DNA of 64,000 bases from an uncultured Peptostreptococcaceae bacterium (GCA_910588185.1 CAJUQR010000006.1:48505-112504), one strand, 5' to 3'. Positions 1-10,116 are shown, counted from the first letter of the stretch. Numbers and translations: made by a program. The notes: generated by a model from the letters alone, not told the origin.

Positions 1-471
1 AGCATCCTGATATACAGCGATCAGACTAGGTACACCCTTTCCTTCTACATACTGACTTCTTACAGTGTGTCCAGGTCCCTTAGGTGCAATCATGATTACG
101 TCTACGTCTTTTGCCGGCTGAATTTGATTAAAGTGAATGTTAAATCCATGAGCAAATGCTAAAACATCGCCTGCTTTAAGATGCTTTGCTACTTGCTTGT
201 TATATATATCTGCCGCTAATTCATCAGGAACCAGCATCATAACGATGTCGCCTGCCTCTGCAGCTTCTTCAATATCCATAACTTTTATTCCTGCTGCCTC
301 AGCTTTTGCAGTATGAGAAGAGCCAGGTCTTAAACCTACTACTACGTTAGCTCCGCTTTCTTTCAGGTTCATAGCATGAGCATGACCTTGGCTTCCGAAT
401 CCTAAGATAGCGATAGTCTTACCGTCAAGCATACCAAAATTACAGTCTGCATCATAATACTTGTTAACCAT
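1..471 (-). CDS. ilvC: Ketol-acid reductoisomerase (partial, N-terminal 157 residues)
   Basis: Third gene product of the common valine/isoleucine pathway: it isomerises and reduces acetolactate or acetohydroxybutyrate with NAD(P)H in the cytosol. Only the N-terminal Rossmann half is in the window. The dinucleotide motif GFGSQG is at residues 24-29, the cofactor-specificity loop GLRPGSSH at 46-53, and AHGFNIHF around 107-114 carries the catalytic-region histidine. The reading frame runs open off the left edge, so roughly half of a usual protein of about 330 residues is missing. ATG at 471 follows a weak purine-rich site 34 bp after ilvN, so it is probably the continuation of the ilv-leu operon. 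Confidence 0.96.
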   Translation of the reverse strand, partial: MVNKYYDADCNFGMLDGKTIAILGFGSQGHAHAMNLKESGANVVVGLRPGSSHTAKAEAAGIKVMDIEEAAEAGDIVMMLVPDELAADIYNKQVAKHLKAGDVLAFAHGFNIHFNQIQPAKDVDVIMIAPKGPGHTVRSQYVEGKGVPSLIAVYQDA

Positions 472-505
472 TTTTTCTTTCTCCTTTATTTTCAAATAAA
501 ATTGT

Positions 506-979
506 TTATTTTTCGATACCGGTTACTCCGGTTCTGCATATATCAATGATCTCATAATCTTTCACAAGATCTAAAAATGCATCAAGTTTATCAGGGGCTC
601 CTGTAAGTTCAAGAACCATTTCCTCTTTTGTCAGATTAATTATCTTAGCTCTGTAAATATCTACAATTTCTTTTACTTCGCTTCGCTTTGACTTATCTGC
701 TCTTACCTTTATCATAAGCAACTCTCTAAAAAAGCTTTCTTTGCTCTCAAGAGTCTTAATACTTCTCACTACCTCAAGTTTCTCGGTCTGAGACACTATC
801 TGATGAAGGGTAAGATTATCTCCCTCAAACACTATGGTTATTCTAGATATATCAGGGTCATTGGTAGCTGACACAGTCAGTGAATCTATATTAAATCCCC
901 TTCTTCCATAGAGGCTCACAACCCTTGATAATACATTTGCTTTATTATCAACATAAATACTCAATACTTCTTTTTTCAC
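506..979 (-). CDS. ilvN: Acetolactate synthase small (regulatory) subunit
   Basis: Regulatory subunit that binds the large subunit (IlvB) and normally confers valine feedback inhibition. The 157-residue length is typical. An N-terminal ACT domain (about residues 4-75) starts [20 protein letters not shown] and contains the glycine-rich turn [12 protein letters not shown] second conserved domain fills 80-157 ([17 protein letters not shown]). It lies 16 bp downstream of ilvB and 34 bp upstream of ilvC, in the usual ilvB-ilvN-ilvC order. The symbol ilvH would serve equally well. Confidence 0.95.
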   Translation of the reverse strand: MKKEVLSIYVDNKANVLSRVVSLYGRRGFNIDSLTVSATNDPDISRITIVFEGDNLTLHQIVSQTEKLEVVRSIKTLESKESFFRELLMIKVRADKSKRSEVKEIVDIYRAKIINLTKEEMVLELTGAPDKLDAFLDLVKDYEIIDICRTGVTGIEK

Positions 980-995
980 AGTTGTTTCCTCCTAA

Positions 996-2663
996 CTACC
1001 TATATATAATATCGTCTACAGTCTTACCGTTTTGAATCATAGGAAGCACCAAATCATCTTTAGCTATATTGCAATCTATCCAGCACGGAACATCTGATTT
1101 TAAAGCTTTTTCAAAAGCATCTGCAAGTTCTTCCATATTATCTGCTCTAAAGCCTTTGCCTCCAAAAGCTTCTATAACCTTTGGAAAATCAGTTTTTCTC
1201 TCAGGCGTAGTCTGAGAATATCTTTTGCCAAAATTCAAAGTCTGCCACTGATATACCATTCCAAGTATTCTGTTATTAAGAATTACTGTTATTATAGGTA
1301 AATCGTTGGATACTGCCGTACATGCTTCTGTCATATCCATATGAAGAGAACCATCTCCTGTAAAGTGTATTACTCTCTTGTCCGGATTTGCCATCTGTGC
1401 GCCTATTGCAGCTCCATAACCGAATCCCATAGTGCCAAGACCGCCGCTTGAGATAAAGTTTCTCGGCGATGTCTGCTTTACATATTGAGCCGCCCACATC
1501 TGATGCTGACCTACATCCGTAACATATATAGTTTCTTTATCTGTGTTGCTGCAAATATACTTTATTATCTCCTCAGGATTCATCTTAGAATTGCATTCCT
1601 TAACCTTAGTAGGTTTTTCTTCATCCCACTTATTAATCTGGTCTACCCACTCTTTATGGTCGCTGTCTTCAACTTTTGAAATAAGTTTTGAGAGAACCTC
1701 TTTGCAATCCCCTATTATGTTTTCTGCTGCAAATATGTTTTTATTTATTTCACTTTTGTCTATATCTATTTGAAGTATCTTAGCATTTTTACCAAAATGT
1801 TTTGTATTGAGAGCTACTCTGTCACTGAATCTTGTACCTACAGCCAATATCAAATCAGCCTCCGCAATACACTTATTGGCTGCATATGACCCGTGCATAC
1901 CGAGCATTCCAAAAGCTTTTTCTTCTGAACTTGGTACTGTTCCAAGTCCCATAAGAGTATTAACTACAGGTATATCTGCTTTTTTCATCAGCGCTTTGAC
2001 TTCATCAGAAGCTTCAGACGAAATTGCTCCTCCTCCTACAAGCATCACCGGCTTATCCGCTTTATTTATGTATTTTGCAAACTTCTCAAGCTTGCTTTCT
2101 TCATGTTCATCGCTAACTTTTTTCAAAGGATAATTAGGCATAGGCTCATAATCAACAAGTTCGTTGGCCACATCTTTTGTCATATCTACAAGAACAGGAC
2201 CCTTACGGCCTTCGTTAGCAATTCTGAAAGCGTTTCTCATCGCATCTACTAAATCTTCTTTTTTATTTACAAAGAAACTGTGTTTAGTAATCGGAAAAGT
2301 TACGCCTGTTATACATATTTCCTGAAAAGCATCTCTTCCTATCTGGCTGTTAGCTACGTTAGCAGTAATAAAAACCGTAGGAACACTATCCATATATGCT
2401 GTAGCTATTCCAGTAACCAGGTTTGTTGCCCCAGGGCCACTTGTTGCAATCGCAACTCCTGTTTTGCCTGTGGACCTTGCATATCCGTCTGCCGCATGAG
2501 CTGCTCCCTGTTCGTGAGCAGTCAAAATATGATTTATTTTATCTCTATATTTATATAATTCGTCATATAAGATTATTGCTGTACCGCCTGGATAACCAAA
2601 AACCGTATCTACGCCATGTTCCAGCAATACCTTCATAACTGCTTCTGCGCCTGTAATTTTCAT
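996..2663 (-). CDS. ilvB: Acetolactate synthase large (catalytic) subunit
   Basis: Thiamine-diphosphate enzyme that condenses two pyruvates, or pyruvate plus 2-oxobutyrate. At 555 residues it is the family's usual length. The N-terminal PYR domain carries the catalytic glutamate in AHEQGAAHAADGYAR (E51), and the C-terminal PP domain carries the metal/ThDP motif that begins GDGSLHMDM and ends ILNN. The start ATG (2661-2663) overlaps the stop of the upstream ATPase gene as ATGA, and GGAGG lies about 9 bp upstream inside that gene, so the two are translationally coupled. The enzyme would accept 2-oxobutyrate made by the ilvA product in the same operon. Confidence 0.97.
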   Translation of the reverse strand: MKITGAEAVMKVLLEHGVDTVFGYPGGTAIILYDELYKYRDKINHILTAHEQGAAHAADGYARSTGKTGVAIATSGPGATNLVTGIATAYMDSVPTVFITANVANSQIGRDAFQEICITGVTFPITKHSFFVNKKEDLVDAMRNAFRIANEGRKGPVLVDMTKDVANELVDYEPMPNYPLKKVSDEHEESKLEKFAKYINKADKPVMLVGGGAISSEASDEVKALMKKADIPVVNTLMGLGTVPSSEEKAFGMLGMHGSYAANKCIAEADLILAVGTRFSDRVALNTKHFGKNAKILQIDIDKSEINKNIFAAENIIGDCKEVLSKLISKVEDSDHKEWVDQINKWDEEKPTKVKECNSKMNPEEIIKYICSNTDKETIYVTDVGQHQMWAAQYVKQTSPRNFISSGGLGTMGFGYGAAIGAQMANPDKRVIHFTGDGSLHMDMTEACTAVSNDLPIITVILNNRILGMVYQWQTLNFGKRYSQTTPERKTDFPKVIEAFGGKGFRADNMEELADAFEKALKSDVPCWIDCNIAKDDLVLPMIQNGKTVDDIIYR

Positions 2664-3946
2664 CTAGTATTTTCCTCCGTTCCTTTTATGTAGTCGATAA
2701 ACTGTCTTGCACTTCTGCCTGAAACACCTCCATGGCGTATCTCCCACTTGGTAGCTTCTTTTCTAAGTTCTTCTAAATCTGTCTTGATGTTTTCCCTAAG
2801 CGCCAATGTCTCAACTATTTTGTGGAATTCATCTTTAGACGGTTTGCCATAATATATCTGAACTCCGAACCTTTCAGACAAGCTAAGTTTTTCTGCCATC
2901 GAATCACTTCTGTGCATATCTTGATCTTGCTCCACATCGTTTCTGTCATTCCATGTCTCTTTTATCAAATGTCTGCGATTAGAAGTAGCGTATATCAAAA
3001 CATTTTCCGGTCTGGCCTCAAGTCCGCCCTCTATGACAGCCTTAAGGTATTTATATTCAGTTTCAAAATCTTCAAAGGACAAGTCGTCCATATAGATTAT
3101 GAACCTATAATTTCTTTTTTTAATTTTATCTATTATCTGGCTCAGATATTTCATCTGATGTCTGTATACCTGAATTATCCTCAATCCATCTTCATAATAT
3201 TGATTTGCGATAGCTCTTATACTTGTGGATTTTCCTGTGCCTCCGTCTCCAAACAAGAGTACGTTGTTGGCAGGTTTTTTGTTCAAAAATGCTTTTGTGT
3301 TTTCTTCAAGCCTTTGTTTTTGAATCTCATATCCTATCAAATCAGAAAGTCTTATGTTCTCTGTATTTCTAACAGGTGAAAAACAAGTCTTTCCGTCGTC
3401 AACTTTAACAGTAAAAGTTTTGCTCAATCCAAGTGCGCCTGTCCCATATCTTTCATAAAACCTTGATATAGTCTGAAAAAAGAGTTCATCATCGGAAGAT
3501 TCTTCTTCCAAATCATCTCTCAGTTGCAAAATCGCTTTGCTTTCATCTGATACCTTGAAATCAACATTATTAAAGTCTCTTATTTTTACAAAAGAATCTA
3601 TCTCAGGATATTTTTTCACCAATACAGCGTCCAAATTAAACAACTTCCTCAAGACCTTACAGTCTTTCTTTGCCATATCCGCCATACCGCCATTGAATAC
3701 ATTCCTCTTTTCTTTAATCAATGAAAATGGATTCTCATTCATGGCTATATGATATGCAATGTATCCGTGCCAAAGGTTGCCGTCAAATCCATGTTCTGCC
3801 GCAAAACCTAAAAGAGTCCTTACAATTCTGTTTATTTCAAAATCCACATCTTCGCTGTCAACTTCTGCAAGCTTTACAGCCTGATTTAGAAGTCCTGATT
3901 CTTCTGCAAATGAATATAGGATTAAGTTGTCTTCTAATGTGTACAT
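2660..3946 (-). CDS. DUF815-family AAA+ ATPase embedded in the branched-chain amino-acid operon
   Basis: A P-loop ATPase of about 428 residues with Walker A GDGGTGKS (about 233-240) and Walker B IIYMDDLSF (about 285-293) in a C-terminal AAA+ domain. The N-terminal half is helical with no recognised motif. The pattern fits DUF815, whose cellular role is not established. I chose ATG 3946 (protein MYTLEDNLIL) over the upstream start at 3982 because AGAGGA lies at good distance and because the longer version would overlap leuB. It sits 19 bp after leuB and overlaps ilvB by 4 bp, so it is co-transcribed with amino-acid biosynthesis genes although nothing in it suggests catalysis in that pathway. 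Confidence 0.85.
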   Translation of the reverse strand: MYTLEDNLILYSFAEESGLLNQAVKLAEVDSEDVDFEINRIVRTLLGFAAEHGFDGNLWHGYIAYHIAMNENPFSLIKEKRNVFNGGMADMAKKDCKVLRKLFNLDAVLVKKYPEIDSFVKIRDFNNVDFKVSDESKAILQLRDDLEEESSDDELFFQTISRFYERYGTGALGLSKTFTVKVDDGKTCFSPVRNTENIRLSDLIGYEIQKQRLEENTKAFLNKKPANNVLLFGDGGTGKSTSIRAIANQYYEDGLRIIQVYRHQMKYLSQIIDKIKKRNYRFIIYMDDLSFEDFETEYKYLKAVIEGGLEARPENVLIYATSNRRHLIKETWNDRNDVEQDQDMHRSDSMAEKLSLSERFGVQIYYGKPSKDEFHKIVETLALRENIKTDLEELRKEATKWEIRHGGVSGRSARQFIDYIKGTEENTR

Positions 3947-3965
3947 ACTTTTATATCCTCTTAGT

Positions 3966-5039
3966 TTATATTCTCTCTGCAATCAGAGTTCCGGCTTCGG
4001 ATGTTGTAATCAATCTCTTACCGGATGTCATAATATCAGGTGTTCTATATCCCTCTTCAAGAACTGCTTTGACCGCATTCTCTATGGCGTCTGCTTCTTC
4101 TGACAATCCAAATGTATATTTTAACATCATTGAAGCCGAAAGTACAGCAGCCATGGGATTTGCTTTTCCTGTTCCTGCAATATCAGGAGCTGAACCATGT
4201 ACCGGCTCGTACATTCCAAACTCACCCTCTGCAAGGCTTGCTGACGGAAGCATACCTATGGAACCAGTAATCATGCTTGCTTCATCTGAAAGAATATCTC
4301 CAAAAATATTGCTTGTAACGATTACGTCAAATTGTTTAGGATTATATACAAGCTGCATTGCAGCGTTGTCAACATAAAAGTTTTCTAAAGTAACTTCAGG
4401 ATATTTCTCTGCCACCTTTGCTACAGTCTTTCTCCAAAGTCTGGAGCTTTCCAGTACATTGGCCTTATCAACGCTGGTCACCTTTTTATTCCTCTTCATG
4501 GCCATGCTAAAAGCGATTTCAGCCACTCTTTCAACTTCCTTTTCTGAATAAAGTTCCACATCATAAGCAGCCTTGCCCATATCAGGAGTGTCTTTGATTC
4601 CTCTCTCTCCGAAATAAATGCCTCCTGTAAGTTCTCTGACTACCATTATGTCAAGACCGCCCTGAACTTTTTCTTCTTTAAGCGGACATGCTCCTTTTAA
4701 TTCATCAAACATTATTGCAGGTCTCAAGTTAGCAAAGAGGCCAAGAGCCTTTCTGAGTCCCAGCAAGGCCTTTTCCGGTCTTTCTTCACCAGGCAGATTA
4801 TCCCATTTAGGACCTCCTACAGCTCCCAAAAGTACTGCATCAGATTTTTTAGCAGCTTCAACGGTTTCATCCGGCAGACATCTTCCTGTCTCATCTATTG
4901 CAGCGCCTCCTGCCAAGAGATATTCATATTCAAATTTATGTCCGAATTTATCTGCAACCGCATCGAGGGCCTTAATCGCTTCCCGCGTAACTTCGGGACC
5001 TATGCCGTCTCCGGGTATAACAGCTATTTTATAATTCAT
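3966..5039 (-). CDS. leuB: 3-isopropylmalate dehydrogenase
   Basis: NAD-dependent oxidative decarboxylase, third step of leucine synthesis. The 357 residues match the family. Visible family signatures are the substrate-binding [16 protein letters not shown], the NAD-region [18 protein letters not shown] and [18 protein letters not shown] near the C-terminus. ATG at 5039 follows an AAGGAG-type site. It lies between ilvA (28 bp upstream) and the DUF815 gene. The separation from leuCD by ilvA is a rearrangement of the commoner leuABCD order. Confidence 0.97.
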   Translation of the reverse strand: MNYKIAVIPGDGIGPEVTREAIKALDAVADKFGHKFEYEYLLAGGAAIDETGRCLPDETVEAAKKSDAVLLGAVGGPKWDNLPGEERPEKALLGLRKALGLFANLRPAIMFDELKGACPLKEEKVQGGLDIMVVRELTGGIYFGERGIKDTPDMGKAAYDVELYSEKEVERVAEIAFSMAMKRNKKVTSVDKANVLESSRLWRKTVAKVAEKYPEVTLENFYVDNAAMQLVYNPKQFDVIVTSNIFGDILSDEASMITGSIGMLPSASLAEGEFGMYEPVHGSAPDIAGTGKANPMAAVLSASMMLKYTFGLSEEADAIENAVKAVLEEGYRTPDIMTSGKRLITTSEAGTLIAERI

Positions 5040-5067
5040 TTTTGCCGCTCCTTTTCTTATTTCTTAT

Positions 5068-6279
5068 CTACATTATGACGCTTATCTGCTTTGGATCGTA
5101 GCCGTCCTTTTCGAGAGCCTTACATATAGAATGTTTATGATCTGTTCCAAAAGCTTCTATAGTTATCTTAAGCTCTACTGCTGCCGTACGGTTTGTCGTA
5201 ACAAACTGATTATGTTCTAGCTTAACTACGTTTCCTTGATTCTTTGCAATTATAGAGGCTACTCTTACCAATTCGCCAGGCTTATCAGGAAGAAGCACAG
5301 AAACAGTAAATATCCTGTCTCTCTTAATAAGTCCCAGTTGTACTACAGAAGACATGGTGATTATATCCATGTTTCCTCCGCTTAAAATTGATACTATCTT
5401 TTTATCTTTTACATTGAGATGTTTGAGCGCCGCCACCGTAAGCAACCCTGAATTTTCTACCACCAATTTATGATTTTCAACCATGTCAAGAAATGCGACT
5501 ATAAGCTCATCATCCTCAACAGTTATTACATCGTCAAGATTCTTCTGCAAATACGGGAAAATATTACTTCCCGGAGTCTTTACCGCTGTACCGTCAGCTA
5601 TGGTAGAAATTTTTTTCATTGTAGTAACTTTACCGTTTTTTAAAGATTCCTGAAGGCAATTTGCTCCTGCCGGCTCAACGCCTATGACTTTTATTTTAGG
5701 ATTTAAAAGCTTAGCAAGAGTTGATACTCCTGTAGCAAGTCCGCCTCCGCCTACCGGTACTAATATGTAATCTACAAGCGGAAGTTCTTTTACTATTTCC
5801 ATAGCGATTGTTCCTTGACCTGTAGCCACTGATAAATCATCAAAAGGATGTATAAATGTATATCCGTTTTCTTCTGCCAGCTTTGCAGCATGGGCGGCTG
5901 CTTCATCATATACATCTCCATAAAGCACCACATCTGCTCCATAACTTTTTGTTCTGTCAACTTTCATAAGCGGAGTTGTAGTCGGCATTACTATAGTAGC
6001 TTTACAGCCGTAAGCTTTAGCTGCATAAGCCACTCCCTGAGCATGATTGCCTGCCGATGCAGTTATAAGTCCTTTTTTTCTTTCTTCATCTGTAAGGGTA
6101 CTTATCTTATAATAAGCTCCTCTAAGCTTATATGCTCCGGTCATCTGCAAATTTTCCGGTTTCAAATATACTTTGTTTCCTGTCTGATCACTTAAAAATC
6201 CGCTGTATATCAGTTTAGTCTCTATGGCAACTTTTTGAACTACCTCTGCAGCTTCTTCAAATGCTTTTAATGTCAGCAT
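5068..6279 (-). CDS. ilvA: Threonine ammonia-lyase with C-terminal ACT domain
   Basis: PLP enzyme converting threonine to 2-oxobutyrate, the entry to isoleucine synthesis. The PLP lysine is in MTGAYKLRGAYYK and the phosphate-binding loop is VGGGGLATG. Residues about 325-403 form a single ACT domain (IFTVSVLLPDKPGELVRVAS). At 403 residues it has the short layout (catalytic domain plus one ACT) rather than the 510-residue E. coli IlvA with two ACT-like subdomains. Its place between leuD and leuB supports a biosynthetic role over a catabolic (TdcB) one. Confidence 0.93.
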   Translation of the reverse strand: MLTLKAFEEAAEVVQKVAIETKLIYSGFLSDQTGNKVYLKPENLQMTGAYKLRGAYYKISTLTDEERKKGLITASAGNHAQGVAYAAKAYGCKATIVMPTTTPLMKVDRTKSYGADVVLYGDVYDEAAAHAAKLAEENGYTFIHPFDDLSVATGQGTIAMEIVKELPLVDYILVPVGGGGLATGVSTLAKLLNPKIKVIGVEPAGANCLQESLKNGKVTTMKKISTIADGTAVKTPGSNIFPYLQKNLDDVITVEDDELIVAFLDMVENHKLVVENSGLLTVAALKHLNVKDKKIVSILSGGNMDIITMSSVVQLGLIKRDRIFTVSVLLPDKPGELVRVASIIAKNQGNVVKLEHNQFVTTNRTAAVELKITIEAFGTDHKHSICKALEKDGYDPKQISVIM

Positions 6280-6309
6280 ATGTATTTTCCGTCCTTCTCT
6301 TTAGCTTCT

Positions 6310-6789
6310 TTATTTTATTGAGTTAAGCAGCCCGCCCTTTTTTATTATATTATCGATAAAATCAGGGAACGGCATAGCTTTATATTCCTCATTCTTAGTA
6401 ATATTTGTTATCATGCCTGTTTCAAAATCGACGCATACTTCATCTCCTGCTTCTATGCTGTCTGCCGCCTGCGGACACTCCATAATGGCAAGACCTATAT
6501 TTATGGCATTTCGATAAAAAATTCTCGCAAATGATTTTGCTATAACGCATGAAACACCACAAGCTTTGATAGCTATCGGAGCATGTTCTCTTGAAGAACC
6601 GCATCCGAAATTAAAGCCGCCTATTATTATATCACCATCTTTAACATTTTTAAAGAAATCTTCATCAATAGGCTCCATACAATGGGCAGCCAATTCTTTA
6701 CTGTCTGTGGTGTTCAAATACCTTGCAGGTATGATTATATCCGTATCTATGTTATCTCCGTATTTATAAACGCTTCCTTGTGCTTTCAT
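6310..6789 (-). CDS. leuD: 3-isopropylmalate dehydratase small subunit
   Basis: Swivel-domain subunit of isopropylmalate isomerase, 159 residues. It shows the family signatures [18 protein letters not shown] near the N-terminus and [17 protein letters not shown] around residue 57. Its ATG (6789) abuts the leuC stop at 6790, so the two subunits of the complex are made in tandem. The length places it in the short, thermophile/Clostridia-type LeuD group rather than the roughly 200-residue enterobacterial type. Confidence 0.96.
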   Translation of the reverse strand: MKAQGSVYKYGDNIDTDIIIPARYLNTTDSKELAAHCMEPIDEDFFKNVKDGDIIIGGFNFGCGSSREHAPIAIKACGVSCVIAKSFARIFYRNAINIGLAIMECPQAADSIEAGDEVCVDFETGMITNITKNEEYKAMPFPDFIDNIIKKGGLLNSIK

Positions 6790-8052
6790 CTACATTACCT
6801 CCTTCGGATCAGTAATTCTGCCGGTTACCGCAGATGCTGCAGCAACAGCAGGGTTTGCCAGATAAACTTCAGAAAGGTTATGTCCCATTCTTCCTATAAA
6901 GTTTCTGTTAGTTGTTGCAATACATCTTTCATGTTCTGCCAGTATTCCCATATAACCGCCAAGGCATGGACCACATGTAGGAGTTGATACAGCACAGCCT
7001 GCGTCTATAAATATATCAAGATATCCTTCTTTGATGCATTCTTTATAAATACTCTGTGTTGCAGGGATTACAATACATCTTACATCTTTAGCAACCTTTT
7101 TGCCCTTTAAAATCTCTGCTGCTGTCTTCATGTCCTCAAGACGGCCATTTGTACATGAACCTATTACAACCTGATCTATCTTAATGTCACCGACTTCATC
7201 TATAGTCTTTGTATTTTCAGGAAGATGCGGGAATGCAACCGTCGGCTTAAGTTCTGATAAATCTATTGTAACAGTCTGGTCGTATTCTGCGTCATCGTCC
7301 GGTGCAAACACTTTGTACTCTCTGTCTACTCTGCCTTTCATATATTCCTTGGTAATTTCATCTACCATAAATATACCGTTTTTAGCCCCTGCTTCTATGG
7401 CCATATTTGAAATACACAATCTATCGTCCATGGACAGCGATTTAAGACCCTCTCCCATAAACTCAAGAGATTTGTACAAAGCTCCGTCAACGCCTATAGT
7501 TCCTATAAGATGAAGTATCACATCTTTTCCGGATACATATTTATTGAGTTTTCCTTTAAGTTCAACTTTTATTGCAGCAGGAACTTTGAACCATGCTTTG
7601 CCGGTCGCCATTCCTGCAGCCATATCAGTGCTTCCGACGCCTGTGGAAAAGGCGCCCAAAGCTCCATAAGTGCAGGTGTGTGAATCTGCTCCTATTATAC
7701 ATTCTCCTGATGCCACAAGTCCCATTTCTGGCAAGAGCGCATGCTCAATGCCTACGTTTCCTACATCAAAAAAATTATCTATATCAAATTTTCTGGCAAA
7801 AGTTCTCGTCTGCTTGCACTGCTGTGCTGCCTTTATATCCTTGTTAGGAGTAAAATGATCCATTACCAGGGAAATCTTTGATTTATCAAATACACTGTCA
7901 AAGCCAGATTTTTCAAACTCATTTATGGCAACGGGAGATGTAATATCATTTCCAAGTACCATATCCAGTTTCGCTTCTATAAGCTGACCTGCTTTTACTT
8001 CTTTAAGTCCTGCATGGTCTGCCAAAATTTTTTGTGTCATTGTCATACTCAT
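6790..8052 (-). CDS. leuC: 3-isopropylmalate dehydratase large subunit
   Basis: Aconitase-superfamily [4Fe-4S] subunit that interconverts 2- and 3-isopropylmalate. It has 420 residues. Cluster-ligand cysteines are visible in [10 protein letters not shown] and [10 protein letters not shown], and [20 protein letters not shown] carries the substrate-binding histidine region. The length and its pairing with a short LeuD indicate the HacA/LeuC-2 type. It lies 14 bp downstream of leuA. Confidence 0.96.
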   Translation of the reverse strand: MSMTMTQKILADHAGLKEVKAGQLIEAKLDMVLGNDITSPVAINEFEKSGFDSVFDKSKISLVMDHFTPNKDIKAAQQCKQTRTFARKFDIDNFFDVGNVGIEHALLPEMGLVASGECIIGADSHTCTYGALGAFSTGVGSTDMAAGMATGKAWFKVPAAIKVELKGKLNKYVSGKDVILHLIGTIGVDGALYKSLEFMGEGLKSLSMDDRLCISNMAIEAGAKNGIFMVDEITKEYMKGRVDREYKVFAPDDDAEYDQTVTIDLSELKPTVAFPHLPENTKTIDEVGDIKIDQVVIGSCTNGRLEDMKTAAEILKGKKVAKDVRCIVIPATQSIYKECIKEGYLDIFIDAGCAVSTPTCGPCLGGYMGILAEHERCIATTNRNFIGRMGHNLSEVYLANPAVAAASAVTGRITDPKEVM

Positions 8053-8066
8053 AAGATTTTACCTCC

Positions 8067-9785
8067 CTAAAATGCTCTGTTTATGGCAGATATAAGAGCG
8101 TTGATTGAAGCATATATGATATCGTTGTGTATTCCTACGCCCCAATAAGTGTTGCCTTTTTTATCTGCTATAGCTACATAGGCTGCCGCTCTTGAATTAG
8201 ACTCTGATTCAAGCGCATGCTCTTCATATGTTATAAAGTCATAATCCAGTTTATGCGGTCCTTTTCTCAGTGCAGTGGTTACTGCGTCCATACGTCCGTT
8301 TCCCTGTCCCTCCAGAGTATATGTTTCGCCGTCTATAACTGCCTCAATTGTTACAGACATACCGTTATCTCCAAGGCTTTCGGACTGAGGAAGTCTTCTG
8401 AATGTAGCATCCTTAAGCTCAAACTTGTCTTTTCTGTTTACATATTCTCTTTGGAATATCTCATAAATCTTCCCTGCCGTTAATTCCTTATGATTAACAT
8501 CTGATACATGTTTCATCAGATAGCCGATTTCTTCTCTCATTGCCTTTGGTATGTTATATCCATAGTTGGTTTCTAAGATATATGCCACACCCCCCTTGCC
8601 TGACTGGCTGTTTATCCTTATTACATCTGCCTCGTATACTCTGTTTATATCATGCGGATCAATAGGAATATACGGCACATTCCAGTTTTCGAGGTTAAAT
8701 TCTTCTCTATAGTGCATTCCCTTTGCGATAGCATCCTGGTGAGAACCTGAAAATGCTGCAAATACCAGCTTTCCTCCATATGGCTGTCTAGGGTGAACTT
8801 TCATATCTGTAAATTTTTCGTACATATCCACTATATAAGGCATATTGGTAAAATCAAGCTCCGGATTGACACCATGCGAGAACAAATTCATAGCTACTGT
8901 TACTATATCCACATTACCTGTGCGTTCACCATTACCAAAAAGTGTTCCCTCGACTCTGTCTCCACCTGCCAAAAGTCCAAGCTCACAGTCTGCCACTGCC
9001 GTTCCTCTGTCGTTATGAGGGTGAAGTGATATGATCACATTCTCTCTGCAATGAAGATTATTACTCATGTATTCAATCTGAGAAGCGTATACATGAGGCA
9101 TGGACATTGACACTGTAGCAGGAAGATTGATAATAGTCTTACGTTCTTTGCACGGCTTCCATATATCTATGACCGCATTGCATATTTCCAGTGCATATTC
9201 CACTTCAGTGCCTGTAAAGCTTTCAGGTGAGTATTCAAACATGAACTGAGTCTCAGGCATCTTTTTTGAATACTCATCAACCATTTTAGCGCCTGAAACA
9301 GCAATCTCCTTTATTTGCTCCTTATCCTTTCTGAATACCTGTTCTCTCTGCGCTACTGATGTAGAATTGTAAAGATGTACTACTGCTTTTTTAACACCTT
9401 TTAAAGATTCAAAAGTTTTTTCGATTATATGCTGTCTCGACTGAGTGAGTACCTGTATAGTCACATCGTCCGGAATTAAGTTTTTCTCAATCAATGTTCT
9501 TAAAAACTCATATTCTGTCTCTGAAGCTGCCGGAAATCCTACTTCTATTTCTTTAAAACCGATATCACATAGTAGCTTGAAGAACTCCAACTTTTCTTCC
9601 AAGCTCATAGGAACTACTAGAGCCTGATTGCCGTCTCTAAGGTCTACGCTGCACCATCTAGGTGCCTTATCAACGTGGTCTTTTTTTACCCAATTGTTGG
9701 ATTCTGTCGGCGGCATAAAATATCCTATACCATATTTAGTATAATTTTTCATGCCTCTGAATTTACCTGTAATGTCTGTCGTCAT
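8067..9785 (-). CDS. leuA: 2-isopropylmalate synthase (long, LeuA type 2)
   Basis: First committed step of leucine synthesis, a Claisen condensation of acetyl-CoA with 2-oxoisovalerate. The HMGL-like TIM barrel begins at RWCSVDLRDGNQALVVPM, and the metal-binding His pair is in LHPHNDRGTAVA. The C-terminal LeuA dimer/regulatory domain (about 430-572) is where leucine feedback acts in the family. The 572 residues and the N-terminal extension with GYFMPPTESNNW are typical of the yeast-like type 2 enzymes. ATG 9785 follows AAAGGAC. It is the first structural gene of the operon and lies just after the attenuator. Confidence 0.96.
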   Translation of the reverse strand: MTTDITGKFRGMKNYTKYGIGYFMPPTESNNWVKKDHVDKAPRWCSVDLRDGNQALVVPMSLEEKLEFFKLLCDIGFKEIEVGFPAASETEYEFLRTLIEKNLIPDDVTIQVLTQSRQHIIEKTFESLKGVKKAVVHLYNSTSVAQREQVFRKDKEQIKEIAVSGAKMVDEYSKKMPETQFMFEYSPESFTGTEVEYALEICNAVIDIWKPCKERKTIINLPATVSMSMPHVYASQIEYMSNNLHCRENVIISLHPHNDRGTAVADCELGLLAGGDRVEGTLFGNGERTGNVDIVTVAMNLFSHGVNPELDFTNMPYIVDMYEKFTDMKVHPRQPYGGKLVFAAFSGSHQDAIAKGMHYREEFNLENWNVPYIPIDPHDINRVYEADVIRINSQSGKGGVAYILETNYGYNIPKAMREEIGYLMKHVSDVNHKELTAGKIYEIFQREYVNRKDKFELKDATFRRLPQSESLGDNGMSVTIEAVIDGETYTLEGQGNGRMDAVTTALRKGPHKLDYDFITYEEHALESESNSRAAAYVAIADKKGNTYWGVGIHNDIIYASINALISAINRAF

Positions 9786-9810
9786 TTTTTCAAAGTCCTT
9801 TCTTTTCTAT

Positions 9811-9846
9811 AAAAAAACCTTGTTTCTAACAGAATAGAAACAAGGT
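9811..9846 (-). terminator. Leucine-operon attenuator terminator
   Basis: On the minus strand, ACCTTGTTTCTA pairs perfectly over 12 bp with TAGAAACAAGGT around a 6-nt loop and is followed by seven T residues, before leuA starts at 9785. It sits 56 bp after the leader-peptide stop, so it can act as the conditional terminator of the operon. Confidence 0.9.
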
Positions 9847-9901
9847 CAAATTTAACATAATTATAAGTTTGTTTACTCGGATTCGGTTAGAATATCAATG
9901 C

Positions 9902-9961
9902 TTAATTATTTTGTGGGATATCTAGTTCTAGTCCGACTAAAATAATATGCAACATCAACAT
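9902..9961 (-). CDS. Leucine-rich leader peptide of the ilv-leu operon (19 residues)
   Basis: AAAGGAG is followed closely by an ATG reading frame of 19 codons, MLMLHIILVGLELDIPQNN, ending in TAA. Five of the residues are leucine and four more are isoleucine or valine, exactly the end products of the downstream genes. Two Leu codons are the rarer CTA, next to each other on either side of a Glu codon. The peptide lies between a sigma-A-like promoter and the terminator at 9811-9846, the layout of classical ribosome-mediated attenuation: starvation would stall the ribosome on Leu codons and favour read-through. Whether an alternative antiterminator forms needs folding. The frame is too short to be a stand-alone protein of interest. 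Confidence 0.88.
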   Translation of the reverse strand: MLMLHIILVGLELDIPQNN

Positions 9962-9986
9962 TCTTCTCCTTTCTTAATATATTGTT

Positions 9987-10015
9987 ATACTAACGCTTTT
10001 TTATAATAATGTCAA
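9987..10015 (-). promoter_or_regulatory. Promoter of the ilv-leu operon
   Basis: TTGACA (10010-10015) is followed after 17 bp by TAGTAT (9987-9992) on the minus strand, about 25 bp before the leader-peptide start. No T-box-like sequence lies between it and leuA. Confidence 0.7.
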
Positions 10016-10116
10016 TAGGTTTTTTGTGGTTTTTTACAATTTTTTTGCAAAATTTTATGTATTTTTTACAATACATCTGCATGATGAGATTGTTACTTCT
10101 AAAGAACACATGCAAT

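Noticed and set aside
9786..10015. T-box riboswitch upstream of leuA
   Set aside because: No AGGGTGGNACCGCG-type T-box sequence or specifier hairpin is present. A leader peptide plus terminator explains the region better.
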